64,000 nt of DNA from Polyporus tsugae (GCA_024305745.1 JAHRBS010000007.1:3782001-3846000), one strand, 5' to 3'; positions 11,410 through 22,134 are shown, numbered from the stretch's first letter. Notes: a model not told the origin generated them from the sequence alone. Made by a program: numbers and translations.

Positions 11410-11414
11410 CTCCC
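11410..11414. repeat. Target-site duplication, left copy (CTCCC)
   Basis: Five bases next to the LTR terminus, identical to 17784-17788 at the other end of the element. Confidence 0.9.
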
Positions 11415-11742
11415 TGTTGAACCCGGGGGCAAAGCCCACACCGGGCAGCAACTCTAGCGGAAGCTCCACATACTCACCTGGAGGGGTTGTTGAGGCTTGT
11501 TAAGTGATGATGGTGGTAGGGTGTAAAGAACTGTCTGTATTGGGGGCTCTGGGGAGCCCGTATATATACTACTAGATTACATAAGAACTGTACAGTAGCA
11601 TACACGGTGCACAGTCGAGCTGTGCGCGATTATCATAGACGAGGCTATGAGTAATCTGGCATGTGTGACAACTGGCGCTATGGCGGTGTCACAGCCTAGC
11701 GGCTATGTTGGCTGTCAGCGCTTGGCAGTGCCGCGCTCAACA
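11415..11742 (-). repeat. 3' LTR of element 1
   Basis: 328 bp, with a TATATATA-type core promoter and a CAG/GTGAGTATG-type 5' splice-site consensus in its U5-side part. It carries private substitutions not present in the other three LTRs, for example GACAG instead of GGGAG in the ATACAGGGAG segment. Confidence 0.93.
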
Positions 11743-11752
11743 CTCCCCCTCG
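11743..11752 (-). promoter_or_regulatory. Polypurine tract of element 1
   Basis: CGAGGGGGAG on the element strand, directly between the gag-pol stop codon and the 3' LTR. This is the expected primer for plus-strand DNA synthesis. Confidence 0.85.
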
Positions 11753-14700
11753 CTAAGTACTCGGCATGGGTACGAAAGCGGATTTGGCGCTATAAGCTGG
11801 CCGTAGAAAGTGGAGCCCGAGTTGAGAGCGGAATTTAACAAATTTCGTCGCTCCCAAGTTCTTGGTGAATATATCGGCGGGATTGTCGTCACCTTCAATG
11901 TAGAATAGGTCGACGATGCCCTTTTCATGTACCTCCCGAATGTAGTGATAGCGGATGTCGATGTGTTTAGACCTCGGCTCCGTTACTGGATTTGATGCAA
12001 TGAAGATAGACCCTTGGTTATCTCCAGAAAGAGGTATATGATCGATATAGTAGCCGAGTTCTGCAAGTAGGTTGCGAACCCAGACTACTTGGCGACTACA
12101 ATCACTCATCGCCATATACTCAGCCTCAGTTGAGGAATGAGCAATCGTTTTCTGTGCACGTGAAGTCCACGAGAAAACACCACCCGCTAGTTTCAGGAAG
12201 AATCCTGTCTGCGAGCGTCGAGTGTTGGGATCTGATGCCCAATCAGAGTCAGTACCAGCAACTAAGCCAGTCTGAGCTTTGCCTTTGTAAACCAGGGAGT
12301 AATCCTTGGTTCCAACCAGATAGCGGCAGATATAGAGTGCACGCTTGAGGTGCTCCTCAGATGGGTTGGATGCAAACTGGGACAATTTTGTCACAGCGAA
12401 GGCTAAGTCTGGCCTTGTTACTAACATGATATACAGTAGGGAACCGATGACTGTCTGGAACCTAGAGCGAAGCTCTGGTGTGGATTGCTCTTTGTTGGGC
12501 TCAGGTTGGTAACCTGCTGGGAGCGGAGTAGTAGCTGGTCGCGCGTTAGTCATGCCGCAACGTTCCAGTACTTTCTCTAGGTAGGCGCATTGATCCAGGT
12601 GGATATCGTTGCCTTTGCGTGTAATACGCATGCGTAAGAACTCTTTGGCATCGCCAAGGTCTCGACACTCCCACTTTCTCATGAAGCGAGCTTTCAGTTC
12701 AGCTACGAGCTTCCTATTTCGCCCACAAAAGAGTGCATCGTCAACGTAGACGATAACAACTACAAGTGCTCCATCAGAGCGTTTGTAGATGTATATGCCT
12801 GCATCATTGCTGAGCCGTTTAAAGCCCATCAATGTCATGGACTCAGACAAGGTGCGCCACCACGCTAAACCTGCCTGCTTAAGCCCATATAGAGCACGTT
12901 TGAGTCTGAGGACTTTGTGCTCTGTGCCGGGTGTGCGAAACCCTTCTGGCTGCTCCATATATATCTCTTCGTCCAGCTTGCCATATAGGTAGGCACTGCG
13001 TACATCGAGGCCTGAGATATGCCAGTCCTCGAGCATTGCTAATGCTGTGATGAGACGCACTGTCTCGAATCGTACAACTGGGGAGAATATTTTGTCGAAG
13101 TCTTCGCCTTCGACCTGGGAGAAGCCTTTCGCAACAAGCCTGGCTTTCTTTCGTCCGTCAGTTTTGACGTCGAATACCCAGCGGTTCTTGACGACCTTTC
13201 GCCCTTTGGGCCGGTCAACCAAGTCATACACATCGCGCCTGCGAAGAGCCTCTAATTCTTCGCGGCAAGCGTTGAACCACTCCTTTCGCTCATCCTTTGG
13301 TAGGACAGCGATATCACGGAAGGTCCATTCGCGCACATTAAGTGGCGAGGCCTTCTCCCCCTCATCGTCTGGTGGGATAGCCTTAGAAATAAGGTATTGG
13401 ATGAGATATGCTCCCCCTTCCCGGCATAGTTCTGCCACATCAGTTCCGTCTGGATCACGCAGGGCATCTTCGACTTCCTCTGAGGACGCGTCTTCATCAT
13501 CATCATCTTCGTATTCAGATGATTCGTCCTCATCATCAGTTTCTTCCTCAGAACTTTCGTTCGAGTGTGCCTCTGAGCTTTGCTCACTAGGAGCGCCTGA
13601 GTGAGGTGGAGGGACTGGCTCTGCAGGTATAGGTTCCGGTATGGGACCAGAGTCATCCTCTTCCTCAGTGTCGCTGCTACTAGGTGAGATCATGGGAGTA
13701 GGCTCCCGTGGCGTGGTCCATTTCGAAGGTGGACGGAGTACGGGTTCATTGCGTGATCGCAGAAGTGATCGAGAAGAGCTAGGCCCGGGAAGCCTCTCAT
13801 CTCTGGATGGTGGCGCGGTACGAGAGCGACTCGTTTCTCCACGAACTTCAACCATTTTCTTCCACGATTCCCGTTTCTCTATGTCCTTGAAAATGTCTGT
13901 AGGGTGTCGTGATTCACCATAGACATTCCCTTCGCGAACTGGTACTTTCCGTTCTCTCCCAGATCGTCGCGGAGAACTCGCGCCAGATCTTTCAACCGGA
14001 GGAGATTGCGGCAACACAGGGCTATGCACACTTCGCGGCGTCTGTCTGCGTGAGGTACGCTGTACAGGTAGTTCAGCCGGTGGTGCAGGAGGTGCGACGT
14101 CTCGCGCCTTGCCCTTGTCCTTTTTAGAAGGAAGGTTTTTGGGAGGACAATGTGGCTCCTCATCGTCATCAGGGAGATTCTTAGGAGCGGGGACTTGGTC
14201 CGCGGATTCCTGTGATTCCTCTTCATTGGGCGCAATCTGCTGCCTCTGTCGCTTCTGCTCGTGCGGACACTTCGGAAACATATGTTCATCAAATAGCGCT
14301 TGAGCAGCTGTAAAGATGACATTGTTTGGTAGGCGCATGAACTTATAATTGTGACCTCCATCGCCGATGCCAAGGTAAACCATCAACTCTGATTTGGGGG
14401 ATAGTTTATTCTTCCGCACTTCAGGTGGCAAGAAGACATAGGCTCCACATCCAAAGATGCGTAGGTGGCTAATGTCTGGCTTGGAGTCGTATAGAAGTTC
14501 ATAGGGGGTTCGCCATTCCAGACGACGCATAGGTGTTCTGTTATAGACGTGTGTAGCATGATCAAAGGAGAATTCCCACCAGGACTGAGGTATGCAAGCG
14601 TCGTGTCGCATTGCCTCTCCTTTGTCCATGAGCGTACGAATTATGCGCTCGGCACGGCCATTCTGTTGATGAATGTGTGGTGCACTGGTTATAATCTCGA

Positions 14701-17137
14701 TGCCTCTGTCCTTGAGCATATTCGTGAAGGCTTTTGATTTCAATTCACCTCCAGCATCAGATTTCCATTTCTGCACCTTCGCGCCATATTGGTTTTCGAC
14801 ATATGTCAACCATTGTCGCGTAGATTGTAGGGCAGTGTCCTTGGTACGAAGTTTGACGGTCCACATGTGTGAAGTGTAGTCATCATAGTACAGTATAGCG
14901 TACTTGTGTTTGTGGTACGAAGGGACAGGGAATTCTTTGAGGTCCGTGTGGACTAGCTCAAAAGGTTTCGACGCTCGTCTAAGATCGAGCGGATGGGATT
15001 GCAATGGCATTTTGCCTTCAGCACATCCTCGGCAAATCGAGTCCTCTTTGGGAATCTCAACATGCGGGCACTTGTCAGTGTGTTTCCGAGCATGTCTCAG
15101 CACATCGCGTGAAGGGTGTCCTAAGCGACGGTGTAGAGTATCATAGTCGACAGCTTCAAAGGCTGTGATCATGTTTCGCGCCAGTAAAGGCTGCGTGAAG
15201 ATGACATAAATAGTGTCACCAACGTTTCGTGGTTGAAACGTGACTACAAGCTCATTTGCTTGGTAGAAGGAGATACTAGCGGTCGATGCACGCGCTTTCA
15301 TTCCTTCACGGAGTAATGCTCCCATTGAAACAAGTTTGTTGGTAAGATTTGGGACCAAGGCGACATTCATCAGCCTTATGGTCTTTCCAGACTCTAAAGT
15401 TAGGAAGACAGTCCCTTCACCAGTCATGAACGTGACCCCATCTGCTGTGTATAGCGGTCGATGGACTTTGTAGTACCGGAAATCGGCGAAGTCACTCATG
15501 TTGAATGTAAAGTGCATTGACGCTCCTGAGTCGAGCATCCACATGTTCGAGTCTTGCCGTTCAATCTGCTTATTCTTTCCCTTACAGCGCGCACACTTAG
15601 CATGTGAAGAGTGGTGAGGACATGTATTCTGCTCTATAGCTACAGATACATGCGGGCTGTTTACACGACAAGAGGGACTTGTGACATTATCAGCTGCCAT
15701 TAAGGGCGCGAAGTCAGCATACAACTTGTTGTGGGGAGAAGAATAGACTGACCAGTAATGATCGAAGAAAGATTCAACTTCATCTTCAACCACGCCGAGC
15801 GACACGACGTCCTCGTCGTCCGTCAGCTCGTTCATCGGGTCGTCCAGAGGGGCGAGGCGCTCCTCTAGGGTGCGCTCTGACATGCGCTCCCTGAGGGTGC
15901 GCTTGCGCTTGGGCGCGCGGTCCTCCTCGCTGTCTGAGTCCTCGAACTGTGAACTGCTGCTCTCCTCGGTGCCACTGGGCAAGTCGTCGCCACCACTCAT
16001 CGTCGGAGATCGGGTTGATGAAGATGCGAGTGGGGTGGCCGCGGGCGAGGCCGCACGGTTCTGTTCCTCTGGGGCGCGAGGGGCCTGTTGGAGTCGGACG
16101 AGGTCCTCGAGGATGCGGATGCGCTCGAACGTCGGCTGGATGCCGAGTTCCTCGGCGAGGGATATGGCAGACGTGAGCGAGGGGTACTTGTTGTCCCCTG
16201 TCTTTGCGCGGACGGGCTTGCGCATGAGAGCGCGCGGATCCTCCACTCCGCTGGGGCCCTGGGTGATCGTGGTTGGGACGTCAGTGATGTGGGCAAAAGG
16301 CGCCACGTCAACTATATGGGCAAAGTGCGCATGTTGGTGCGCACCTGGCTGTCCACCACGACTACGTCCAGAGCGGCGGCCGCGAGAGCGTCCACCTTGT
16401 TGCTGCTGCCCATCAGGGCGCTGCTGCTGCTGCTGCTGCTGCTGCCGCTGAGGGCGCTGCTGCTGCTGCTGACGGAAGTTGGGGTCCGGCCCCTTGCGCT
16501 TGACAGCGCTGATCTTGTTGGCGTTGTTACGCGACTGGTGACGTCCTTGGCGCTGTTCCCAGTGCATGATCACGGCCTGGCGGACGCCGGCGAGCGTGAT
16601 CTTCTTGATGGCAGGGCCAGCAGCGTCATCCTTGAGGCCAGAGATGTAGACCTGGATGACGGGATCCATGGACTGAGGGAGCTTGGAGACGAGCATCATC
16701 CCCTTGACGTGCTCTGAAACGTCGAACTTGTTGGTATCAAGGCGCTGGAAGTGCGCCTCGAGCTTGTCGAGGGCTGGGATAGGATTGGAGTCGCTGGGGA
16801 CGGTGAGACTGATCGCGGCACGGAAGTCTTGATAGACGATTGGGATGCCCGGCTTCCCGTAGTTCGTTTTGAGGTGGTTCCAGATGTCCGCGGCAGTGGT
16901 CTTGCTAGCGATGGCACTGATGATGCTTTGAGCGAGGCGAAGGCAGATGTTACCCATGGCCTTGCCGTTGAGTCCGTCCCATTCCGCTTGCTTGTCAGCG
17001 TCGGTGGCGGGGCGAGACTCGTTGATGACCTTCCACTGTCCTTGTGCCAGGAGGTAGGACTCCATGGTCACGGCCCACTCGAGGTAGTTGGGGCCCGTGA
17101 GGACGCTGGTAACGGCGGTGTAGAGCGCGTTCGACAT
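11753..17137 (-). CDS. Copia gag-pol polyprotein, element 1
   Basis: One uninterrupted frame of 1794 aa. Domain order is Ty1/copia-like: a Gag N-terminal region (MSNALYTAVTSVLTGPNYLEW); a Gln-rich then Arg/Gly-rich tract near 220-260; an aspartic protease with DSGA near 535; an integrase with HHCC region (LHRRLGHPS...CRGCAEGK); a catalytic D-D-E set near 728 (HTDLKEF), 791 (SDAGGE) and 828 (NGRAERI); a reverse transcriptase with YVDD near 1463; and RNase H with SDW and STEAEY motifs near 1630-1670. No CCHC zinc knuckle is visible in Gag. All catalytic signatures are intact, so the element could be autonomous. The protein appears identical to that of element 2. I found one synonymous difference (position 12257, against 27661 in element 2). 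Confidence 0.95.
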   Translation of the reverse strand: MSNALYTAVTSVLTGPNYLEWAVTMESYLLAQGQWKVINESRPATDADKQAEWDGLNGKAMGNICLRLAQSIISAIASKTTAADIWNHLKTNYGKPGIPIVYQDFRAAISLTVPSDSNPIPALDKLEAHFQRLDTNKFDVSEHVKGMMLVSKLPQSMDPVIQVYISGLKDDAAGPAIKKITLAGVRQAVIMHWEQRQGRHQSRNNANKISAVKRKGPDPNFRQQQQQRPQRQQQQQQQQRPDGQQQQGGRSRGRRSGRSRGGQPGAHQHAHFAHIVDVAPFAHITDVPTTITQGPSGVEDPRALMRKPVRAKTGDNKYPSLTSAISLAEELGIQPTFERIRILEDLVRLQQAPRAPEEQNRAASPAATPLASSSTRSPTMSGGDDLPSGTEESSSSQFEDSDSEEDRAPKRKRTLRERMSERTLEERLAPLDDPMNELTDDEDVVSLGVVEDEVESFFDHYWSVYSSPHNKLYADFAPLMAADNVTSPSCRVNSPHVSVAIEQNTCPHHSSHAKCARCKGKNKQIERQDSNMWMLDSGASMHFTFNMSDFADFRYYKVHRPLYTADGVTFMTGEGTVFLTLESGKTIRLMNVALVPNLTNKLVSMGALLREGMKARASTASISFYQANELVVTFQPRNVGDTIYVIFTQPLLARNMITAFEAVDYDTLHRRLGHPSRDVLRHARKHTDKCPHVEIPKEDSICRGCAEGKMPLQSHPLDLRRASKPFELVHTDLKEFPVPSYHKHKYAILYYDDYTSHMWTVKLRTKDTALQSTRQWLTYVENQYGAKVQKWKSDAGGELKSKAFTNMLKDRGIEIITSAPHIHQQNGRAERIIRTLMDKGEAMRHDACIPQSWWEFSFDHATHVYNRTPMRRLEWRTPYELLYDSKPDISHLRIFGCGAYVFLPPEVRKNKLSPKSELMVYLGIGDGGHNYKFMRLPNNVIFTAAQALFDEHMFPKCPHEQKRQRQQIAPNEEESQESADQVPAPKNLPDDDEEPHCPPKNLPSKKDKGKARDVAPPAPPAELPVQRTSRRQTPRSVHSPVLPQSPPVERSGASSPRRSGRERKVPVREGNVYGESRHPTDIFKDIEKRESWKKMVEVRGETSRSRTAPPSRDERLPGPSSSRSLLRSRNEPVLRPPSKWTTPREPTPMISPSSSDTEEEDDSGPIPEPIPAEPVPPPHSGAPSEQSSEAHSNESSEEETDDEDESSEYEDDDDEDASSEEVEDALRDPDGTDVAELCREGGAYLIQYLISKAIPPDDEGEKASPLNVREWTFRDIAVLPKDERKEWFNACREELEALRRRDVYDLVDRPKGRKVVKNRWVFDVKTDGRKKARLVAKGFSQVEGEDFDKIFSPVVRFETVRLITALAMLEDWHISGLDVRSAYLYGKLDEEIYMEQPEGFRTPGTEHKVLRLKRALYGLKQAGLAWWRTLSESMTLMGFKRLSNDAGIYIYKRSDGALVVVIVYVDDALFCGRNRKLVAELKARFMRKWECRDLGDAKEFLRMRITRKGNDIHLDQCAYLEKVLERCGMTNARPATTPLPAGYQPEPNKEQSTPELRSRFQTVIGSLLYIMLVTRPDLAFAVTKLSQFASNPSEEHLKRALYICRYLVGTKDYSLVYKGKAQTGLVAGTDSDWASDPNTRRSQTGFFLKLAGGVFSWTSRAQKTIAHSSTEAEYMAMSDCSRQVVWVRNLLAELGYYIDHIPLSGDNQGSIFIASNPVTEPRSKHIDIRYHYIREVHEKGIVDLFYIEGDDNPADIFTKNLGATKFVKFRSQLGLHFLRPAYSAKSAFVPMPST

Positions 17138-17443
17138 TGTGCGAGAGGGGTTAAAGTCTGGAGGGAAGAAGACGTGTCAGTCAACATCCACAAAGACTTT
17201 TTAGGGCAGCGGTCATGGAAAAACGCGCTGGCATAGGTTCCCCCTCTATTTGGTGGAGGGCAGGCAGCGACCTCGAAGGCGCGCCACATCCAGCTCCACC
17301 GCTGTGGATGGCAGGCAGCGGATAATCGCGCCACATCCATCCAACAGGTCGTCTGCCATAACGGCGACGAAGGGATTCCAGGCGAGCTGGGAGCCTCACA
17401 GGTCGCAGCCAGCAATGAGCGGCGCAGTACCTGGGCGTCCTCA

Positions 17444-17455
17444 GGGCTCATAACC
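17444..17455 (-). promoter_or_regulatory. Primer-binding site of element 1 (initiator tRNA-Met anticodon arm)
   Basis: The element strand reads GGTTATGAGCCC immediately after the 5' LTR. Its complement, GGGCTCATAACC, is the anticodon stem-loop with CAT of eukaryotic initiator tRNA-Met. Priming by an internal tRNA fragment, as in Drosophila copia, is therefore likely, rather than by a tRNA 3' end. Confidence 0.8.
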
Positions 17456-17783
17456 TGTTGAACCCGGGGGCAAAGCCCACACCGGGCAGCAACTCTAGCA
17501 GAAGCTCCGCATACTCACCTGGAGGGGTTGTTGAGGCTTGTTAAGTGATGATGGTGGTAGGGTGTAAGGAACTCCCTGTATTGGGGGCTCTGGGGAGCCC
17601 GTATATATACTACTAGATTACATAAGAACTGTACAGTAGCATACACGGTGCACAGTTGAGCTGTGCGTGATTATCATAGACGAGGCTATGAGTAATCTGG
17701 CATGTGTGACAACTGGCGCTATGGCGGTGTCACAGCCTAGCGGCTATGTTGGCTGCCAGCGCTTGGCAGTGCCGCGCTCAACA
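17456..17783 (-). repeat. 5' LTR of element 1
   Basis: 328 bp. At two sites near 17656 and 17668 it shares the 5'-LTR-specific bases of element 2 rather than matching its own 3' LTR. It also has private changes, such as CTTCTGCT in place of CTTCCGCT near its inner end. Confidence 0.93.
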
Positions 17784-17788
17784 CTCCC
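17784..17788. repeat. Target-site duplication, right copy (CTCCC)
   Basis: Directly follows the TCAACA end of element 1 and matches 11410-11414. Confidence 0.9.
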
Positions 17789-20232
17789 ACTGTTTGCCAT
17801 CGAGGGCGCCAAGCATGTGGGATGCATCGAGGGCAAGGAGGCGGCCAGGCTGTTCGGTGATGGCCTTGCAGTGCGCTCAAACCCGCTCGTGAAGGGGGCC
17901 GAGATCAAGGTGGTTGACTTGACTGGAGTCTGGCCCGCGCACCTCACGGAGGTAGGGGTGGGACACAGCCTGAGAGTACAAGGAGAGTGCGCAGAGTTCC
18001 GTGAGCGTGGGTTGGTCCTTCAGCGCGCGGTAGACGTTCTTCTCCATATGGCTGTGGTTCATGAGAACTTTCTTATCGCGCGCATGTTCCAGGAACTCGA
18101 TGTACACCGGCAGGTGGACAAGGATCTCAGAAGCAGCATCACCGAATGCGCCAAAGCGGACGCTGCTGACATTCGGAAACTGCACGAGTTTGTCGACTTC
18201 GGGGGAATCCTCGAAGTACCAACGGTAAGAGTCTTGATGTCCCTTCTTGTCGTCGCGGTGCCGAAAGACTGAGCCAGCCAGTTCTAGCAATTTGATTGCG
18301 CCACCGGTGGAGACCTGGATAGCGCGGTTCATCACAGCTGTCGAAGGACCAGCCACTCGGGTCGTTGCGTCATTGTCTCGGTTCATCAGGAGAAGTGGGG
18401 GAGTCCGGTTCGCGTCTTTCCAGTACGTCATCATCTCTGTGTTGCCGCCTTTCACTGCGTTCAGGTCCTTGTGCATACAGCAGAAGCTGCTGACAAACAA
18501 GGAGACCTTACGCTGTTCAGCGGCTGGAAGATTCTTGAAGGCGGTCTCTCCGAGGGCCATCTTGACGGAAAGGATGGCGCTGTCGTAACGGGCAGCCCGC
18601 TCGGCCGGTGAGAGATGTAACCAGGCGTCGGCACCACCCGCACTGGAAACAACACGGTCCATCTCGTCGGTGACTAGAAGGACCATGGACTCCGTTGGAA
18701 GCTCTGCAAGTGCGCGCTCCCCTCGCACCTCTCGGTCATTGCGAGTCTTCAACTCAGCTGTCAGGCGGTGCAACTTCTTCTGGTCCTCGGCGTGGTCCGT
18801 GTTCATACCGCGCAGCTTGTCCGTGAACTCACGTGCGTCTGTAGGGTTGTCCTGACCGCGAGGGCTAGCATTGTACACGTCGTACAGCTCCCCAACACGC
18901 TTCTGCAAGCCATGCAGCTGCATCTCGCTCGTATGGTTGGGTGCCGACGAGATGCCGAGGAAGCGCCGTGTGTGAGTATCCCCTTGGTTCACGTAAAGGT
19001 TACGCGCCTCGTAGTTGATGTGCTTGTGCGTAGTACCATCGCCACTTGCAGTAAAGCCTAGCATAATGTGAGAAGGCATCTAGCATTAAGTCCATGTGAT
19101 GGTGCGTACCGTCAGCCTTGGAGATCTCCTCTACTAACTGCATCTTCGCCGCGATCCCTCCTTCCAGGACTATCCGACGCACGGATCGATTGTTAATCGA
19201 CCCGACTACGGTCACCCCGGTAAGCTGTGAGAGCGCGCCAATGACCCGGTTGACCTTCTTGACAGGGACCCCCAGTACAACCAGTTCTCGGACCAATCGG
19301 CGCGCGGCAGGAGTAATGACTCCGAGCTTCTTCAGACGGAGCTTGCTGCCTCGCTCCACAAGGGCTGCCTGTTTGACACGGAGGAGAGCGCGGCTGAATG
19401 AAGCGGGGAGACGTGTGAGACGCTTGGACAGGGCCCGCTTTGCCGCAACAAGCATCTTGTTGCGACGGCGGATACAATCGAGGGTCAATTGGAGGGTGAT
19501 GTGAGTGGCTTGACTCTCTTGCGCAAGCCGAGCATGCTGACAGCGAACCGCGAATAGCTCCGCACGCACCCGAGCAACATGCTCCTGCGACATCCTGACC
19601 ACGTCTGCGACCTCCCGCGCTGAAACCTTCTTAACAGTGTCGACCTTTGCAAGGGCCTCGCTTTTGATGACAGCGAGCTCCGTTTGAGCAGCGGCGACAA
19701 GCTGACGCTGCGCTTCAGCTTCTGCACGAGCCTCTTCTGCGACGGTGAGCGTGTCGTTGAGCTGGCGGGTCGTGTTGCCAAGGTTTGATTGTACTGTGTG
19801 CATTGCAGTGTCTGACTCCTGCTTGTGAACTTTTAGGTCTTCCCGTGCTTGAGTGGCACTCTGGCGAGCACGGTCTTCCCGACGTCGCACATTTTGGAGA
19901 TCCCGGAAGAACCCTTCAGCGCGCTCCTTCTGCCGGACAACCTCCGCCTGTAGCTTCTTCAGCTGGCCCGTAAGCGAGGTGAATGGCCCGCCAGATGCTG
20001 AAGGTGCAGAGGTAGAAGCTGGATTGGAGATGGTAGAGGGAGGAGCATTCTCTTTGTCTGCAGTCCCGGAGGAAAGCGACTCAGAGCCTGAGGCACGGAA
20101 GGTCGGTGGAAAATCATAATCAAAGGGTGGAGAGCTCGAACCTGATGACTTCTCTCGGATTTTAGCCAGGTTTAGAAGACTTTGTAGCTTTTGTGCACGA
20201 GAGCGCCGCTGCGTAGGAGACCGGGAGCTCAT
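17784..20232 (-). pseudogene. 5' half of the interrupted coiled-coil gene
   Basis: Exon 1 (20232-19110) starts MSSRSPTQRRSRAQ and contains a long coiled coil (about residues 90-210, rich in Gln, Glu, Arg and Ala) and a conserved-looking block, GSINNRSVRRIVLEGGIAAK. A canonical intron at 19109-19058 joins GAC-G to exon 2, which opens FTASGDGTTHKHINYEARNL. Exon 2 meets a TGA at 17877-17879 (codon 768), yet the frame continues on the far side to the copia insertion at codon 799. Joined across the 6.4-kb element, the ancestral product would be about 1067 aa. The nonsense codon (GTT TGA GCG) differs from GTT CGA GCG by one C-to-T change at a CpG. The family is unknown. It may belong to a repetitive, transposon-associated group of basidiomycetes. 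Confidence 0.7.
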
Positions 20233-21124
20233 AGTAGGATGTCGCTGTGATGAACATCGTCGGGACGTGCCTCAAACATTGGCCACAGTCGGGCGCTTAT
20301 GTAAGCCGTGGCCAAGCACCTCCTCATGTTGTCCTCATCACAAGTATCTCAGTATCTACTTGGCCCTCTGGCCTCGTATTTTGTGCATAGTTCCCAGATG
20401 GCATTTTAATTACGTCCTTGGGGCCCAAATTCCGGTAGGCATACCAGAAGTAAGGCTTATTGTATATGTTCAAGGGAAATTTCGCAAAATTTGTTATTTG
20501 GTCCCCACGGATTGCATTTTCCACTTATGTACTGATGGGAATTGTATACTTTGGGTAGAAATACGCATCCGTGCCATCATATCCTGAGGTGCAATGAGTG
20601 TTCCACCTCTTCAGCCACAGTCGCGTCGAGCTGCGCGACAGTATCATTGCGCGTTACTGCAAAAGGAAGGTGGGCGCTAGTTCGCGCGCTTATGGCCGAT
20701 TCGCAGGGATTGCCCCTCCCCATTGCTAGTTCACTTTTCCGTCATTCACGTGACAATCTCGCGTGGTATCTCAGCAGATCTGTAAATCTTTCTTCGTCTC
20801 TCGTCGGACCAAGTTGCCGTGACATTCATCGTGCATACCCAGGACACGACATCGATATCGTGAACCAATACCATAATACGATATTGCTATCTCGCTGCCA
20901 TCCAACGTGAGTCGGATTCCCAGACAACCCTCTGTATATAGTGACCATTGTTAGGCCCGGAAACCCGCCCCTCGAGCATGGCCCCAAATGCATGCACTAC
21001 ATTATCGTACACAAACACATACGCAACAAACGCAAATGAAGGAGAGCTGACGCACCCTCGGATCTCAAATTTGACATTCACAATATCAATCTGACCAGAC
21101 CACCGGCACTCAACGTTCAACGTT
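20233..21124. other. Intergenic, no gene seen
   Basis: Presumed promoter of the interrupted gene plus spacer. AT-richer than the coding regions. A CAACGTTCAACGTTTCAAC run lies at its right end. Confidence 0.4.
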
Positions 21125-21877
21125 TCAACCTTGGATCATCGACATCTCGTCCTCGCCGCACTTCCGCAGCAAGTCCCTCAACCCCCCCGCCATCTCCTTC
21201 CATTCATCATCGAAGAACTCAAAAACGCGCGAGAGCGACGCGGCCATGACGCGCGCCTCGTACGGGTAGATGAACTGGTTGTTGTCCCACATCTTCGCGA
21301 GGAGGAACAGCCCCACAAGGCCGACCCGGTGCAGCGCCGGCGGGCACACGTCGTGCTTCGCCAGCTCCCCGAACCGGAAGTTCGAGTTGAGCATGTTGTC
21401 CAACGTCGTCCCCGCCGCATTCCGGTCCGTGATAGCACTGATGTCTGGCAACTGCATTCCCCCGCCCAGCATGGCGCTGGGAATCATGGCGGGGTACCCC
21501 CATTGGTCCAGCTCGGGCTCGCGTATCCAGTCGCGGAGAAGACAGACGGCGGCGGGGATGGCAGTGCACGCGTCCTCGAGGGCCTTTGCGTCCGTCGGGG
21601 ACGTCGCCGCGGCGATGATGCCCGCGTCGGAGAGAAACTGGCGAGAACCGGCGACCGAGCCGACGGACTTGCGCTCGTCGACCTGTTTCTGGATGGACTC
21701 GAGGTACTGGATGCCGGCGCGCAAGGCATAGCCCTTCAGCCACTGGATGCCCGAGTAGCGATAGCTCCACGCATTGTTCGAGGTCTCGTCGTCTCCAGAG
21801 GTATCGAACTTTGGCGACTCTTCGATTTCCTCGCGCCTGTTGACGCGCACGGGGGTCAACCAGAGACAACCACCCAT
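21125..21877 (-). CDS. Unrecognised protein, paralogous at its C-terminus to the gene at 1-958
   Basis: Open frame of 250 aa from an ATG in a strong context (ACCATGG). The frame is open upstream to 21949 but without ATG, and a splice acceptor (TTGAACAG) lies just before the start, so a 5' UTR intron or more exons are possible. No domain is recognised. Visible features are helical segments, VCPPALHRVGLVGLFLLAKM and IYPYEARVMAASLSRVFEFF, and the conserved end GLRDLLRKCGEDEMSMIQ. The end matches the terminal residues of the gene at the window start. The copia element 2 begins 257 bp upstream, so normal expression may be disturbed. It may be the C-terminal half of a longer regulator. Confidence 0.5.
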   Translation of the reverse strand: MGGCLWLTPVRVNRREEIEESPKFDTSGDDETSNNAWSYRYSGIQWLKGYALRAGIQYLESIQKQVDERKSVGSVAGSRQFLSDAGIIAAATSPTDAKALEDACTAIPAAVCLLRDWIREPELDQWGYPAMIPSAMLGGGMQLPDISAITDRNAAGTTLDNMLNSNFRFGELAKHDVCPPALHRVGLVGLFLLAKMWDNNQFIYPYEARVMAASLSRVFEFFDDEWKEMAGGLRDLLRKCGEDEMSMIQG

Positions 21878-22134
21878 GGTAGTCCTGTTCAATTCTTCGT
21901 TAGGGACGTAAGTAGGCAAATGAGTGCACGGCAAACCTTGCGGCTTCACGTGTGGGAGACGGCTAGGATACTGGTAGAAGTATATAGCACGGGTCTGTCG
22001 AGTAGATGTAGGTTAATGTACTTGTCAGGTGAAGATCAGAGTGGTCGCGCGGGTGCATACAAGGTACATAAAACCTACCTCAGCAATGGGGGGCGGAAAG
22101 CAAGCAATAGGAGACAGGGGAAGGCATGGGGGTG
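21878..22134 (-). promoter_or_regulatory. Remaining upstream region of the 21-kb gene, cut by element 2
   Basis: The target duplication GGGTG (22130-22134) ends this stretch. On the other side of the element (28509-28516) the minus strand reads TATATAAA. Before the insertion this TATA-like box would have been about 265 bp from the ATG. Confidence 0.4.

Larger units (their letters stand above)
11415..17783 (-). mobile_element. Complete Ty1/copia LTR retrotransposon, element 1 (minus strand)
   Basis: 6369 bp. LTRs of 328 bp lie at 11415-11742 (3' LTR in element sense) and 17456-17783 (5' LTR), with TGTTGA...TCAACA ends. The flanking duplication is CTCCC. A primer-binding site lies at 17444-17455, a polypurine tract at 11743-11752, and one gag-pol frame at 11753-17137. 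The LTRs differ at 8 positions that I could count. The element lies inside a coding exon of the gene at 10603-20232. A near-identical inverted copy lies at 22135-28503. Confidence 0.95.

Noticed and set aside
10603..11469. Stand-alone 288-codon gene starting MELPLELLPGVGF
   Set aside because: Its start lies in the LTR. The real frame comes from 17784 across the insertion.
17784..22134. The two inverted copia copies as ends of one composite transposon
   Set aside because: Each element has its own 5-bp target duplication (CTCCC and GGGTG), so they inserted separately.
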